Positions 8,337-16,326 are shown, counted from the first letter of the stretch. The stretch is 37,255 bases of DNA from Rhodospirillaceae bacterium (GCA_018698795.1 JABIPG010000279.1:1-37255), one strand, 5' to 3'. The notes: generated by a model not told the origin, from the sequence alone. Translations and numbers: made by a program.

Positions 8337-8753
8337 ATGAATGTGACTTTGCCGCCGGATTACAGGCCGGCCAAAGACGAAGACTTTATGAACCCGAAGA
8401 TGGTGGAATACTTCCGCCAGAAGCTGATTGCCTGGCGCACTGAACTGGTGCAGGAATCCAACAACACCCTGCAGCAATTGCAGGAAGGTGGAATCGTCGA
8501 GGCAGACATCGCTGACCGGGCGTCGATTGAGACGGAGCGTTCGCTGGAACTGCGAACCCGTGACCGTGCCCGCAAATTGATCAACAAGATCGATGAAGCG
8601 TTGGGACGGATCGAAGACGGCAGCTATGGGTATTGTGAGGAATCGCATGAGCCCATCGGCCTGTCTCGCTTGGAGGCTCGACCGATTGCGACGCTGAGCA
8701 TTGAGGCCCAAGAACGTCACGAGCGCATGGAGCGCACCCACCGAGACGATTGA
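8337..8753 (+). CDS. dksA: RNA polymerase-binding transcription factor DksA, lacking the zinc-finger cysteines
   Basis: DksA enters the RNA polymerase secondary channel and acts with ppGpp on initiation. The 138-residue protein has the long coiled coil with the tip motif D57-I-A-D60-R-A, followed by the RIEDGSYGYCEESHEPIGLSR region of the C-terminal globular domain. Canonical DksA has four zinc cysteines (C-x2-C ... C-x2-C). Here only C100 remains, the others being replaced within EESHE and LSIEA. It should therefore fold without zinc, as described for zinc-independent DksA paralogues. Alphaproteobacterial DksA proteins commonly show this reduction. A GGGAG lies 11 bases before the ATG. Confidence 0.93.
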   Translation: MNVTLPPDYRPAKDEDFMNPKMVEYFRQKLIAWRTELVQESNNTLQQLQEGGIVEADIADRASIETERSLELRTRDRARKLINKIDEALGRIEDGSYGYCEESHEPIGLSRLEARPIATLSIEAQERHERMERTHRDD

Positions 8754-8792
8754 CGTATCGCGGACGTTGAAATAGCCAATCTCAATGAGACG

Positions 8793-8823
8793 AAAAAAAC
8801 GGCCGACGGAATACCGCCGGCCG
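8793..8823 (-). terminator. Intrinsic terminator of the flgFGAH operon
   Basis: On the minus strand a 10-base-pair G+C-rich stem (CGGCCGGCGG / CCGTCGGCCG, one G-U pair) with loop TATT is followed by seven T residues. It starts 30 bases past the flgH stop and lies between the convergent dksA and flgH genes. Confidence 0.88.
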
Positions 8824-8852
8824 ATAAGGTGCTAGGTCCGGTACAAACCGAC

Positions 8853-9635
8853 CTAGAACGGGAAAACGATATCCCAGATCTGCATCCCCCACCGCGGGGT
8901 CTGGAGATCGCTGAGAGCGCCGCGGCCACCGTAGGCGACACGCAATTCGGCGATCTTTTCATGGGAAACTGTATTGTCGGAATCAATATCGCTGGGCCGG
9001 ACAACGCCAGTGACCATCAACTCGCGCAGTTCGTGGTTCACGCGCACTTCCTGACGCCCCATGATCACAAGCGACCCATTGGGCAGGATTTGCGTGACCA
9101 CGGCGGCGAAGGTCAAACTTAGCGTTTCTGAGCGGTCGATCTCGCCGTCACCTTCGGTATCATGGTCACTGCCGAAGTTGACGATCTGACCGGGAGCGTC
9201 GATGCCTTGAGGTAGGATCTTGGTCAATTCATCCTCAAAGCCGAGCAGATCGTTGAGGTCGACGTCCTCGGTATCCGTACGTGCCCGGGTGGTTTTGTTC
9301 TCGAATTTGGCGCTATCGGCCAAGGACACGGTCACCGTAACCACGTCGCCGACAACCTTTGCCCGATGATCTTTGAAGAACGCCCGTGCGCCAGCACGCC
9401 ATAGCGAATTTGGATTGGCTTCAATCGGTTGCGGTGACGGCATGGGCAGGCTGACGGGTTGATAGTTCTTATGGGCGATCGGATTTTGAATGTTTGACAG
9501 TTCAGGCCCATCTCCGACGTCCGAAAGGCGGCTTAGCGTGTTGCATCCGGCCAATGAGATAAACGCAAGAGCAAGGGTCGCAAAGCGGGTCAATCTTGCT
9601 GCCTTACTGGTCTGGAATCCCGTTTGGTGTTTCAT
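8853..9635 (-). CDS. flgH: Flagellar L-ring lipoprotein FlgH
   Basis: FlgH forms the L-ring in the outer membrane. The N-terminus is a lipoprotein signal with lipobox ISLAGC (Cys31 is the lipidated residue), then the family region NSLWRAGARAFFKDHRAKVVGDVVTVTVSL. The C-terminus contains NGSLVIMGRQEVRVNHELREL and the closing GIVRPSDI-like stretch (VTGVVRPSDIDSDNTV) typical of FlgH. It has 260 residues, normal for the family. ATG 9635 has AGGA eight bases upstream. It is the last gene of flgF-flgG-flgA-flgH, 34 bases after flgA, and is followed by a strong terminator. Confidence 0.97.
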   Translation of the reverse strand: MKHQTGFQTSKAARLTRFATLALAFISLAGCNTLSRLSDVGDGPELSNIQNPIAHKNYQPVSLPMPSPQPIEANPNSLWRAGARAFFKDHRAKVVGDVVTVTVSLADSAKFENKTTRARTDTEDVDLNDLLGFEDELTKILPQGIDAPGQIVNFGSDHDTEGDGEIDRSETLSLTFAAVVTQILPNGSLVIMGRQEVRVNHELRELMVTGVVRPSDIDSDNTVSHEKIAELRVAYGGRGALSDLQTPRWGMQIWDIVFPF

Positions 9636-9669
9636 GGTTGTTGTCCTGTTGGCGTCAGTTGAGACCGGT

Positions 9670-10665
9670 TTAATTCATGGCCAGAAGCGTATTTGGGCGG
9701 ACGGCAACCCGTCCATCTCCGATCACTTCGGCTTCGATAACGGTTTTGCTCTGTGAGTTGGAAATTCGGATGACGTCACCCTCGCTCCCATTTTGTAAGG
9801 CTTTGCCTTGTGCGGTCAGGAGCATTTGCGGTGTACGTAACAACATGGTGACAAGGCTCCCTTTGGAGACCAGGATCGGCCGTTGCACGGCAGACATTTG
9901 GATTGAATATCCAGCGCGCAGACCACGTCGTGGCGTGTGTCCGACCAAATCCGTTTCATTGACAATCGTATTCGACTGCAAACGCGCGTTCCGTACCTTG
10001 ATCCACTTGAGGTCCTCTCGGTTGATGATTTCCCCGCTCAAGATACGCCGGCTGAGTACAGGTACCTCGGTGGTCGAGAACAGGCGACCGCGCACTCGGG
10101 TTCGACGGCTAGAGCCGTTGCCGGAAGGCGTGGTTATGAACGCTGTGAAGCGACGTGAGCGTTCATCATAGGTTGCCTCTTCGATCTCAATCGCGTCAAC
10201 AGCCTCACTGGGTACATGCAGACGCAAAAGTCGGTTGGAAAGATCAACTTCGGCATTCGGATCAGCCCCCTTTTCAGCCAGAGCGGCGAGGAGCATTTCC
10301 TCAATTTCGGCACGGCCAATGATTTCGCTGTCGCGGGTGACGATGGTCCGGATACGGGAACTGAGCGGACGCCAATCCAGCTTGTAGGCGCGTGCAACCC
10401 GATATAGCCAGCGGGCATCGAAAACGGCACGCTTTCCCGGTTCAGGGGCGTAGGCGATCTCGACGTCCGCTTTCTCGCCGGAAATGGTGAAGATGTCTCC
10501 CAATCTAACGAGATGTCCATTGACCTGGACCGATTTGCGGACACTGATTTTCTCTTCCGCCGGGCCGGCGACTGCGCCGACCTGAGGAGCCGCGGCCTTT
10601 GACCAGACCGAGGGCGCGAGCGCGGGGAGCACGATCAGTGCGGCGGCTAAGAATATACTACGCAT
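9670..10665 (-). CDS. flgA: Flagellar P-ring assembly chaperone FlgA
   Basis: FlgA is a periplasmic chaperone for P-ring (FlgI) polymerisation. The 331-residue protein starts with a signal peptide (MRSIFLAAALIVLPALAPSV). Its C-terminal half contains the SAF-like region VLSRRILSGEIINREDLKWIKV and the FlgA block GHTPRRGLRAGYSI, ending with GSEGDVIRISNSQSKTVIEAEV. ATG 10665 has AAGGAG seven bases upstream; a GTG one codon earlier is less well spaced. It lies 11 bases after flgG in the same operon. Confidence 0.95.
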   Translation of the reverse strand: MRSIFLAAALIVLPALAPSVWSKAAAPQVGAVAGPAEEKISVRKSVQVNGHLVRLGDIFTISGEKADVEIAYAPEPGKRAVFDARWLYRVARAYKLDWRPLSSRIRTIVTRDSEIIGRAEIEEMLLAALAEKGADPNAEVDLSNRLLRLHVPSEAVDAIEIEEATYDERSRRFTAFITTPSGNGSSRRTRVRGRLFSTTEVPVLSRRILSGEIINREDLKWIKVRNARLQSNTIVNETDLVGHTPRRGLRAGYSIQMSAVQRPILVSKGSLVTMLLRTPQMLLTAQGKALQNGSEGDVIRISNSQSKTVIEAEVIGDGRVAVRPNTLLAMN

Positions 10666-10676
10666 CACCTTGCTCC

Positions 10677-11462
10677 TTACCTAAGACCCGTCAGCGTGCC
10701 CATCATTTCGTCCGAAGTCTGGATGACCTTGGAGTTCATTTCATATGCACGTTGGGCTGAAATCAGATTGGATACTTCTTCAACGGCATTGACATTGGAA
10801 GTTTCCAGAAAGCCTTGGAGGATTGTGCCGAACCCGGTGCTGCCGGGCGTGCTTGACGTTGCAGTGCCGGAGGCGGGCGTCTCTCTGTAAAGATTGTCAC
10901 CAACGGCTTCCAAACCGGCATCGTTGAGGAATGTCGCTATCTGAAATTGCCCGACATTGCTCAGCGCGACTTGGCCTTCGATTTTCACCAAAACCTGCCC
11001 CGAGTTGTTGATGGTGACATCAACTGCATTGTTCGGCACGGTCAGGCCGGGCTGCACGGTATAGCCGTCGTGGGTTACAACCTGCCCCGAGGCGTTCAAT
11101 TGAAATGTACCATCACGTGTGTAGGCGGTGGTGCCGTCGGGCATGGTGATCTGGAAATACCCTTTACCTTGAAGCGCTAAGTCGAATGTGTTGTCGGTAG
11201 CGGACAGATTGCCTTGTTCGTGAATTCGGTAAACCGCCGCCAATTTGACGCCTAAGCCCAATTGGACGCCCGTCGGCACGATGGTGCCGGCGTCTGAAGA
11301 CGTGGTGCCGACCCGCCGCAGGTCTTGATAGATCAGGTCGTGGAATTCTGACCGCCGACGTTGAAATGCCGTTGTGTTCATGTTGGCGAGGTTGTTCGAA
11401 ACAACCTCCACATTGCGTTGCTGCGCCAACATCCCTGTGGCTGCAATATCCAATGATCTCAT
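10677..11462 (-). CDS. flgG: Flagellar distal-rod protein FlgG
   Basis: FlgG builds the distal rod through the peptidoglycan and outer membrane. The N-terminus MRSLDIAATGMLAQQRNVEV, then VVSNNLANMNTTAFQRRRSEF, and the C-terminus NVNAVEEVSNLISAQRAYEM are classical FlgG signatures. Its 261 residues match the highly conserved family length. ATG 11462 has GGA about eight bases upstream. It follows flgF and precedes flgA. Confidence 0.98.
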   Translation of the reverse strand: MRSLDIAATGMLAQQRNVEVVSNNLANMNTTAFQRRRSEFHDLIYQDLRRVGTTSSDAGTIVPTGVQLGLGVKLAAVYRIHEQGNLSATDNTFDLALQGKGYFQITMPDGTTAYTRDGTFQLNASGQVVTHDGYTVQPGLTVPNNAVDVTINNSGQVLVKIEGQVALSNVGQFQIATFLNDAGLEAVGDNLYRETPASGTATSSTPGSTGFGTILQGFLETSNVNAVEEVSNLISAQRAYEMNSKVIQTSDEMMGTLTGLR

Positions 11463-11536
11463 GTTCCCGTCCTTTCGGTTTATCCGTTACGCGGTGTTCG
11501 CGGTGTTTTGTTATCTTTGGTGTCTGCTTCTTGGTT

Positions 11537-12271
11537 TTAATTGGTTGCGGCGAGGTCTCTGACCATCCGGAGTTGACGCTCATCTTCCTTTTCGAGGAAA
11601 TTCCGCACGCTTTCGTATGTCCGCTGGACGTGGATTAGGCGCGACATTTCGACGACAGGCTGAATGTTGGAGCCTTCCAGCATGCCTTGAACGACTGTCG
11701 GTTTTTCGACCGGCTTGGCTTCAGCTTCGATGGCGAACAATCCACCACCGCTTGGACGCATCTGATGTTGGTTTTCGAATGTCACAACAGCAAGGCGGCC
11801 AAGGTCACCATTGCTCGTCGACACGGTGCCGTCGCGTCCGACGCTGATGTTTGTATCTCCCGGAGCGAAGAAGAAGGGCTGACCACCATCGGACAAGACC
11901 GGATCGCCAGCTTGGGTAACCATTTGGCCGCCTTCATCCAACTGGAACCGGCCGTTACGCGTATAGTGGTTGCCGGTATCGGTCTGGATCATGAAGTAGC
12001 CGTCTCCGGTAATGGCGACGTCGAGTGGATTGCCGGTTTGTTCCAGCGGTCCTTCGCTAAGATCTCTCATGGTGGAGATATCGCGGGTATAGGATACCTT
12101 ATCGCCTAATATCCGTTCACCGCCCTTACTCTTCACCAAATGTTCGACGAACATCATGCGTTCGCCTTTGAATCCCGACGTGTTCATATTCGCGATATTG
12201 TTTGCCACGACATCCATTTGACGCCGTAACGCTGTTTGCCTTGATAGGGCTATATAACTTGTTGTTTCCAT
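11537..12271 (-). CDS. flgF: Flagellar proximal-rod protein FlgF
   Basis: FlgF forms part of the rod. The N-terminus METTSYIALSRQTALRRQMD with VVANNIANMNTSGFKGERMM, and the C-terminus LEGSNIQPVVEMSRLIHVQR, match FlgF. It has 244 residues. I chose ATG 12271 because the upstream alternative near 12310 lies before or at the predicted sigma-54 transcript start and gives an unrelated N-terminal extension; the ribosome site is weak for both. It is the first gene of flgF-flgG-flgA-flgH. Confidence 0.95.
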   Translation of the reverse strand: METTSYIALSRQTALRRQMDVVANNIANMNTSGFKGERMMFVEHLVKSKGGERILGDKVSYTRDISTMRDLSEGPLEQTGNPLDVAITGDGYFMIQTDTGNHYTRNGRFQLDEGGQMVTQAGDPVLSDGGQPFFFAPGDTNISVGRDGTVSTSNGDLGRLAVVTFENQHQMRPSGGGLFAIEAEAKPVEKPTVVQGMLEGSNIQPVVEMSRLIHVQRTYESVRNFLEKEDERQLRMVRDLAATN

Positions 12272-12682
12272 CGTTCTGCTTTTTCCAATAGGTTCTTGTC
12301 GACCTGCCATAGCTAATGCATTCAGCGTGCCAGTTTTAAATATTGTTATTTTTCAATGTATTAATAAGTTTTTTAACGCAAGGGAGATGCGTATGGGGAC
12401 ATCTTTACACCCCTGAACCGGGCAGCTTTTTCCGCTTATTGTTTAAATCGCCGATCGACCGGTTGCACGGCAGTGCATGGCTGTTGTTGCCGCTACCCCG
12501 CCGGATTTGGTATTCTGATGCGCGAGATCGATTCGCGTAAAGGATCAGTGGGGAAACACCTGCGCATGGGCGATCCAAGCTAGGGATTTCAATGAGTTGT
12601 TAATCAAGCGATCTTATATTTTTCAAAGCCCGTCGGACCCAAGTTATGAAACCCGAGGTTCGCGGCAGCCGGTGATAGCGTA
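12272..12682. other. Intergenic region between divergent flgF and fliL
   Basis: This 411-base gap holds the flgF promoter element on the minus strand. At 12361-12377 is a TTAA-N8-TTAAC pair that resembles, but does not match, the CtrA site (TTAA-N7-TTAA). I found no convincing sigma-54 or sigma-70 promoter for fliL and no believable gene. A 65-codon open frame at 12343-12540 has no ribosome site or recognisable content. Confidence 0.5.
12317..12332 (-). promoter_or_regulatory. Sigma-54-type -24/-12 promoter of flgF
   Basis: The minus strand reads TGGCACG, four bases, then ATGCA. It has one mismatch to the sigma-54 core, with correct GG-GC spacing. The transcript would start near 12306, about 35 bases before ATG 12271. 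Confidence 0.65.
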
Positions 12683-13228
12683 ATGGCGGATGACGACGAA
12701 GATGTCGACACAGGCGGTGACGACGGAGGTGACGGCGGAGAGTCTTCTCCAGAGGGAGGCGGCAAAAAGAAGCTGCTGATCATCGTCGCGCTGTTGTTAC
12801 TACTTATTGTTGGTGGGCTTGCGGCAGCTTATTTTACCGGCCTTATGGATCCGGTCATTGCCATGATTACTGGTGGAGCGCCGGAAGGTGAAGAAGGCGC
12901 GGAGCAAAGTGAAGAAGGTGGGCGTGCGGTTTTCTACGATCTTCAAGAGATGCTGGTGAACCTCAACACCGGTGGCCGGGAATCGAGCTTCTTGAAAATC
13001 CGCGTCAGTCTGGAGTTGGCTAACCAGTCAGACATACCAAGGATCGAAAGCGTCATGCCAAGAATTGTTGACAACTTTCAGACCTATCTGCGCGAACTCA
13101 GGATTGATGATCTGAAAGGTTCGGCCGGTATGTATCGTTTGCGCGAAGAGTTGCTGCTTCGTGTCAGTGCCGCTGCGGCACCAGCGAAGATCAAAGATGT
13201 GCTGTTCAAGGAAATGTTGGTGCAATGA
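12683..13228 (+). CDS. fliL: Flagellar basal-body-associated protein FliL
   Basis: FliL is a single-pass inner-membrane protein that surrounds or supports the stator. The 181-residue protein has a strongly acidic Asp/Gly-rich cytoplasmic N-terminus (1-27), one transmembrane segment (about 31-51) and a periplasmic domain with FYDLQEMLVNLNTGG and LRVSLELAN-like FliL signatures (KIRVSLELANQSD). Its stop overlaps the fliM start (ATGA), so translation is probably coupled. It opens the long motor/chemotaxis operon. Confidence 0.93.
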   Translation: MADDDEDVDTGGDDGGDGGESSPEGGGKKKLLIIVALLLLLIVGGLAAAYFTGLMDPVIAMITGGAPEGEEGAEQSEEGGRAVFYDLQEMLVNLNTGGRESSFLKIRVSLELANQSDIPRIESVMPRIVDNFQTYLRELRIDDLKGSAGMYRLREELLLRVSAAAAPAKIKDVLFKEMLVQ

Positions 13229-14388
13229 CCAGCCCTGCCGACGACGACGACGATATGGACCAAGATGCCCTCGCTGCTGAGTGGGAGGCTTCTCTTGGCG
13301 GTGATGACGACGGCGGTGATGACGGCGGCGGGGACCAGGACGATCTCGCGGCGGAATGGGAAGCCATGGTTGGTGGCGATGATGATGACACCGCCGCTGC
13401 CGACACGGGATCTGGTCGTGAATCTACCCGGGTTCTCAATCAAGAAGAAATTAACAGCTTGCTCGGCTTTGATGAAGAGCACGAAGATGAGGGCCAGCGC
13501 TCGGGCATTCAGGCTATTCTTTCGAGTGCGCTCGTTTCCTATGAACGCCTACCCATGCTGGAGGTTGTTTTCGACCGTCTCGTTCGGTTGATGTCCACCA
13601 GTCTTCGGAACTTTACCTCGGACAACGTCGAGGTATCGCTCGACAATATCGCCTCAATCCGTTTTGGCGATTACCTCAATTCTATCCCGCTGCCGGCCAT
13701 GCTTAGCGTATTCAAGGCTGAAGAATGGGATAACTATGGGCTGATCACTGTCGATTCTTCGTTGATTTACTCCATCGTCGATGTGTTGCTCGGTGGCCGG
13801 CGCGGCACAGCGGCGATGCGCATCGAAGGCCGACCGTACACGACAATCGAACGCAGCCTGGTCGAGCGCATGGTGCATGTCATGCTTAGTGATTTGGGTG
13901 CCGCGTTTGAGCCGTTGAGCCCCGTGACGTTCCGCTTCGATCGGTTGGAAACCAATCCGAGGTTCGCCACGATTTCCCGGCCGTCGAACGCCGCTATCGT
14001 GGCGCGGCTTCGTATCGATATGGAAGATCGCGGTGGTCGGTTGGAGTTGTTGCTGCCCTATGCAACGTTGGAGCCCGTGCGTGAGCTCTTGCTGCAGATG
14101 TTCATGGGTGAGAAGTTTGGCCGTGATTCGATCTGGGAGACCCATTTGGCCGAAGAACTATGGATGACCGAGGTCGATCTGGAAGCGGTCATCGACACGC
14201 AAGTCATGCAACTTGCTAAGGTTTTTGATCTCAAGGTCGGCTCTCGGATCATGTTCGGCACGTCACCGGAAGATCCCATTCAATTGCAGTGTGGCGATGT
14301 GCCGCTTTATACGGGCCGGATGGGCCGCAAGGGCCAGAATATCGCCATCAAAATCGAGGGACGTCATGATAAGCTGCCGAAAGTATAA
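13225..14388 (+). CDS. fliM: Flagellar motor switch protein FliM with acidic duplicated N-terminal extension
   Basis: FliM is the switch-complex protein of the C-ring that binds CheY-P. The 387-residue protein contains the CheY-binding-type motif NQEEINSLLGF at residues 72-82, the middle domain (LPMLEVVFDRLVRLMSTSLR, GDYLNSIPLPAMLSVFKAEE) and the C-terminal SpoA-like domain (DLKVGSRIMFG, YTGRMGRKGQNIAIKI). In enteric FliM the CheY-binding motif is at the very start. Here about 70 acidic residues precede it, including two copies of DQDxLAAEWEAxxGG (12-26 and 37-51). The start overlaps the fliL stop. Confidence 0.96.
   Translation: MTSPADDDDDMDQDALAAEWEASLGGDDDGGDDGGGDQDDLAAEWEAMVGGDDDDTAAADTGSGRESTRVLNQEEINSLLGFDEEHEDEGQRSGIQAILSSALVSYERLPMLEVVFDRLVRLMSTSLRNFTSDNVEVSLDNIASIRFGDYLNSIPLPAMLSVFKAEEWDNYGLITVDSSLIYSIVDVLLGGRRGTAAMRIEGRPYTTIERSLVERMVHVMLSDLGAAFEPLSPVTFRFDRLETNPRFATISRPSNAAIVARLRIDMEDRGGRLELLLPYATLEPVRELLLQMFMGEKFGRDSIWETHLAEELWMTEVDLEAVIDTQVMQLAKVFDLKVGSRIMFGTSPEDPIQLQCGDVPLYTGRMGRKGQNIAIKIEGRHDKLPKV
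13258..13377 (+). repeat. Duplicated 15-residue acidic motif in the FliM N-terminus
   Basis: Codons 12-26 and 37-51 of fliM encode DQDALAAEWEASLGG and DQDDLAAEWEAMVGG, separated by an Asp/Gly spacer. The motif is short, amphipathic and tryptophan-containing, as expected for a docking peptide. No function is known to me. Confidence 0.7.
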
Positions 14389-14432
14389 CCCGTTTTGCAA
14401 TGGCTGGAGCTGACTGAGTTGGGAGCTGAAAG

Positions 14433-14969
14433 ATGCAGATATCGCTGATGCTCGATATCCTTGTTGCCGTGTTGCTGGTGGTAACTATCGGCTATGCGGT
14501 GGTCCTCAATAAACGTCTTTCGTCGTTACGTAAGGATAAGGACGAGTTAGCGCGTCTAGCCCAAGGGTTTGTTGAAACCACCGCAAAAGCCGAAGTCGGC
14601 ATTGGCGAGTTGCGTTCCATGACTGAAATCTTGCAAGAACGGATTGGTCGTGCGGAATCTCTGCGTGACGACTTGGTGTTTTTGATGGAACGCGGCAATT
14701 CCACGGCTGACCGATTGGAGGGCGTGGTGCGCGATGCCAGAGATCAAACCGGGGCGCCCTCGGCGTCTGCCGTGACAAAACCCTCGGCGCCTGCCGTGAC
14801 GAAACCCTCGGCGCCCAAACCTTCTTCGAGGCCTTCACCGGAAAGCATGGCGGATGAGACATCGAAAACCCGTGAACCACTGACCGCTGATCCGGCTGAA
14901 CGACCCGCACCAGATGATGTATCCGAGGCGGAACGCGAGCTTCTAAAAGCATTGCGCACGGCGGGATAA
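14433..14969 (+). CDS. Small membrane protein of the flagellar operon (DUF6468-like)
   Basis: This 178-residue protein has one N-terminal transmembrane segment (about 5-25), a cytoplasmic coiled-coil-like stretch (about 30-110: LRKDKDELARLAQGFVETTA, RAESLRDDLVFLMERGNSTA), then a Pro/Ala-rich low-complexity linker with an eight-residue repeat, and a short acidic C-terminal helix ending EAERELLKALRTAG. It resembles proteins annotated DUF6468 that sit between fliM and motE in alphaproteobacterial flagellar clusters; this family name is from memory. ATG has GGGAG seven bases upstream. Its position suggests a role near the switch or stator, which is inference. Confidence 0.7.
   Translation: MQISLMLDILVAVLLVVTIGYAVVLNKRLSSLRKDKDELARLAQGFVETTAKAEVGIGELRSMTEILQERIGRAESLRDDLVFLMERGNSTADRLEGVVRDARDQTGAPSASAVTKPSAPAVTKPSAPKPSSRPSPESMADETSKTREPLTADPAERPAPDDVSEAERELLKALRTAG
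14757..14816 (+). repeat. 24-base in-frame tandem repeat
   Basis: Two full units (14757-14780, 14781-14804) and a partial third encode PSASAVTK, PSAPAVTK and PSAPKPSS in the linker of the small membrane protein. The near-identity at DNA level indicates recent slippage expansion in a flexible linker. Confidence 0.8.
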
Positions 14970-15050
14970 ATCAGTTTGTCAGTTAATATATTCGTAAGCC
15001 ATGGATGGCATCATGTTCTCTCCTGACAGTGTTGCAAAGGCAATGTGGCG

Positions 15051-15764
15051 ATGAAGTGGCTGGCGAAAATCCGTTTTCTCCCCCTGACGATATTCTTTGC
15101 GACCTTATTGCTGACCGTTAAAGTCAGTGATATCTGGGACGGTGTCGATGGGTTGATGTCCAGTTCCATTAATGTCAGCGAAGCGCTCGCCCAGGCCCAG
15201 GACGCCGCCCCCGCACCAGAAGAAGCCAGGCCTGCGGGCGAGACCGAGTTGCCGCAAGCCCAAGGCGAAGCGCTTACGGGTGAAGATGATTTGGAAGGCG
15301 GCATGTCACGCCTGATCACAGATGACCCCACGCTGTTGACGCCGGCCGAGATAGATATTTTGCAACAACTGGCTGTGCGCCGAGATCAACTCGATAACCG
15401 TGAGCGCGAAATCGATATGCGGACGGGGCTGTTGAATGCCGCCGAGGAGCGTATCAACAAGAAGATCGCAGAATTGCAAAATCTGCGCGCTACGATTGAT
15501 GGCCTTATCAAAAAATTCGATGCTCAGGAGGATAACAAGCTAAAAAGTTTGGTTAAGATCTACGAGAATATGAAGCCCAAAGAAGCTGCACAGATTTTCG
15601 AAGACCTTGAAATGGAAACGCTGCTTGAGATGTCCGAGCGAATGAAAGAACGCAAGCTCGCTGCGATTATTGCCAAAATGACACCTGAGAAAGCCCGCGA
15701 AGTAACCGTCGAGTTGCGTCGCCTACGGGAATTGCCGAATATAGGCGAGCAGGTTGGGGGTTGA
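15051..15764 (+). CDS. MotE-like periplasmic flagellar motor protein
   Basis: The 237-residue protein has an N-terminal signal/anchor (RFLPLTIFFATLLLTVKVSD), an Ala/Pro/Glu-rich segment, a long coiled coil (about 100-165: RRDQLDNREREIDMRTGLLN, AAEERINKKIAELQNLRATI) and a C-terminal helical domain with MKPKEAAQIFEDLEMETLLE and IIAKMTPEKAREVTVELRR. The last part resembles the MgtE N-terminal/FliG-like repeat typical of MotE. In Sinorhizobium, MotE is the chaperone of periplasmic MotC. ATG 15051 is preferred; an in-frame GTG at 15045 has a tighter ribosome spacing and is possible. It lies between the DUF6468-like gene and cheY. Confidence 0.78.
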   Translation: MKWLAKIRFLPLTIFFATLLLTVKVSDIWDGVDGLMSSSINVSEALAQAQDAAPAPEEARPAGETELPQAQGEALTGEDDLEGGMSRLITDDPTLLTPAEIDILQQLAVRRDQLDNREREIDMRTGLLNAAEERINKKIAELQNLRATIDGLIKKFDAQEDNKLKSLVKIYENMKPKEAAQIFEDLEMETLLEMSERMKERKLAAIIAKMTPEKAREVTVELRRLRELPNIGEQVGG

Positions 15765-15884
15765 TCGGTCGGGAAAACACAGGCAAAAAATGAATACGGA
15801 TGCCATTGTTTATCTTGGCAATACGCGATAACTGATATAACTTATGATATAAACATTTGTGCTGCTGGGTAAATGGAGTCGCCA

Positions 15885-16271
15885 ATGGCTGTTGACATGA
15901 ACATGAAGGTCCTGATCGTCGATGATTATAAGACCATGTTACGCATTTTGCGGAACCTGCTTCGGCAGTTGAATTTCAATAACATTGACGAGGCGACCGA
16001 TGGGTCAATGGCGCTGCAGAAATTGCGCCAAGATTCGTTCGGTATGGTGATCTCCGATTGGAACATGGAGCCTATGACCGGCATCCAGTTACTACGCGAG
16101 GTTCGATCTGATGATAAACTCAAGCATCTTCCTTTCATCATGATTACGGCTGAAAGTAAGTCGGAAAACGTGATTGCTGCGAAAGAGGCTGGGGTTTCCA
16201 ACTATATCGTGAAACCGTTCAATGCTGAGACGCTAAAGACCAAGATCGTTAGTGTTCTTGGTGATTTTTAA
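15885..16271 (+). CDS. cheY: Chemotaxis response regulator CheY
   Basis: This single receiver domain of 128 residues, when phosphorylated, binds FliM and changes rotation. The acidic pocket is D13-D14 (LIVDDYKTM), the phosphoacceptor is D58 (ISDWNMEPMTG), and the switch Thr (IMITAES) and Lys (YIVKPF) are present. The DWNMEPMTG phosphorylation loop is characteristic of CheY. I chose ATG 15885 because GGAG lies six bases upstream; an ATG at 15873 overlaps that site. It is followed directly by cheZ. Confidence 0.93.
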   Translation: MAVDMNMKVLIVDDYKTMLRILRNLLRQLNFNNIDEATDGSMALQKLRQDSFGMVISDWNMEPMTGIQLLREVRSDDKLKHLPFIMITAESKSENVIAAKEAGVSNYIVKPFNAETLKTKIVSVLGDF

Positions 16272-16326
16272 ACCGCTGCCGTCGTGAGACGGTCGGGCCT
16301 CCCATCTCAGGCCAGGGGAGTGTCGA

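Noticed and set aside
12460..12530. TGGCTG...TTGCC and TGGTAT...ATGC as sigma-54 sites for fliL
   Set aside because: The GG-GC spacing is eight or nine bases instead of ten.
12343..12540. 65-codon open frame in the flgF-fliL gap
   Set aside because: No ribosome site, no recognisable motif, and it overlaps the likely regulatory region.
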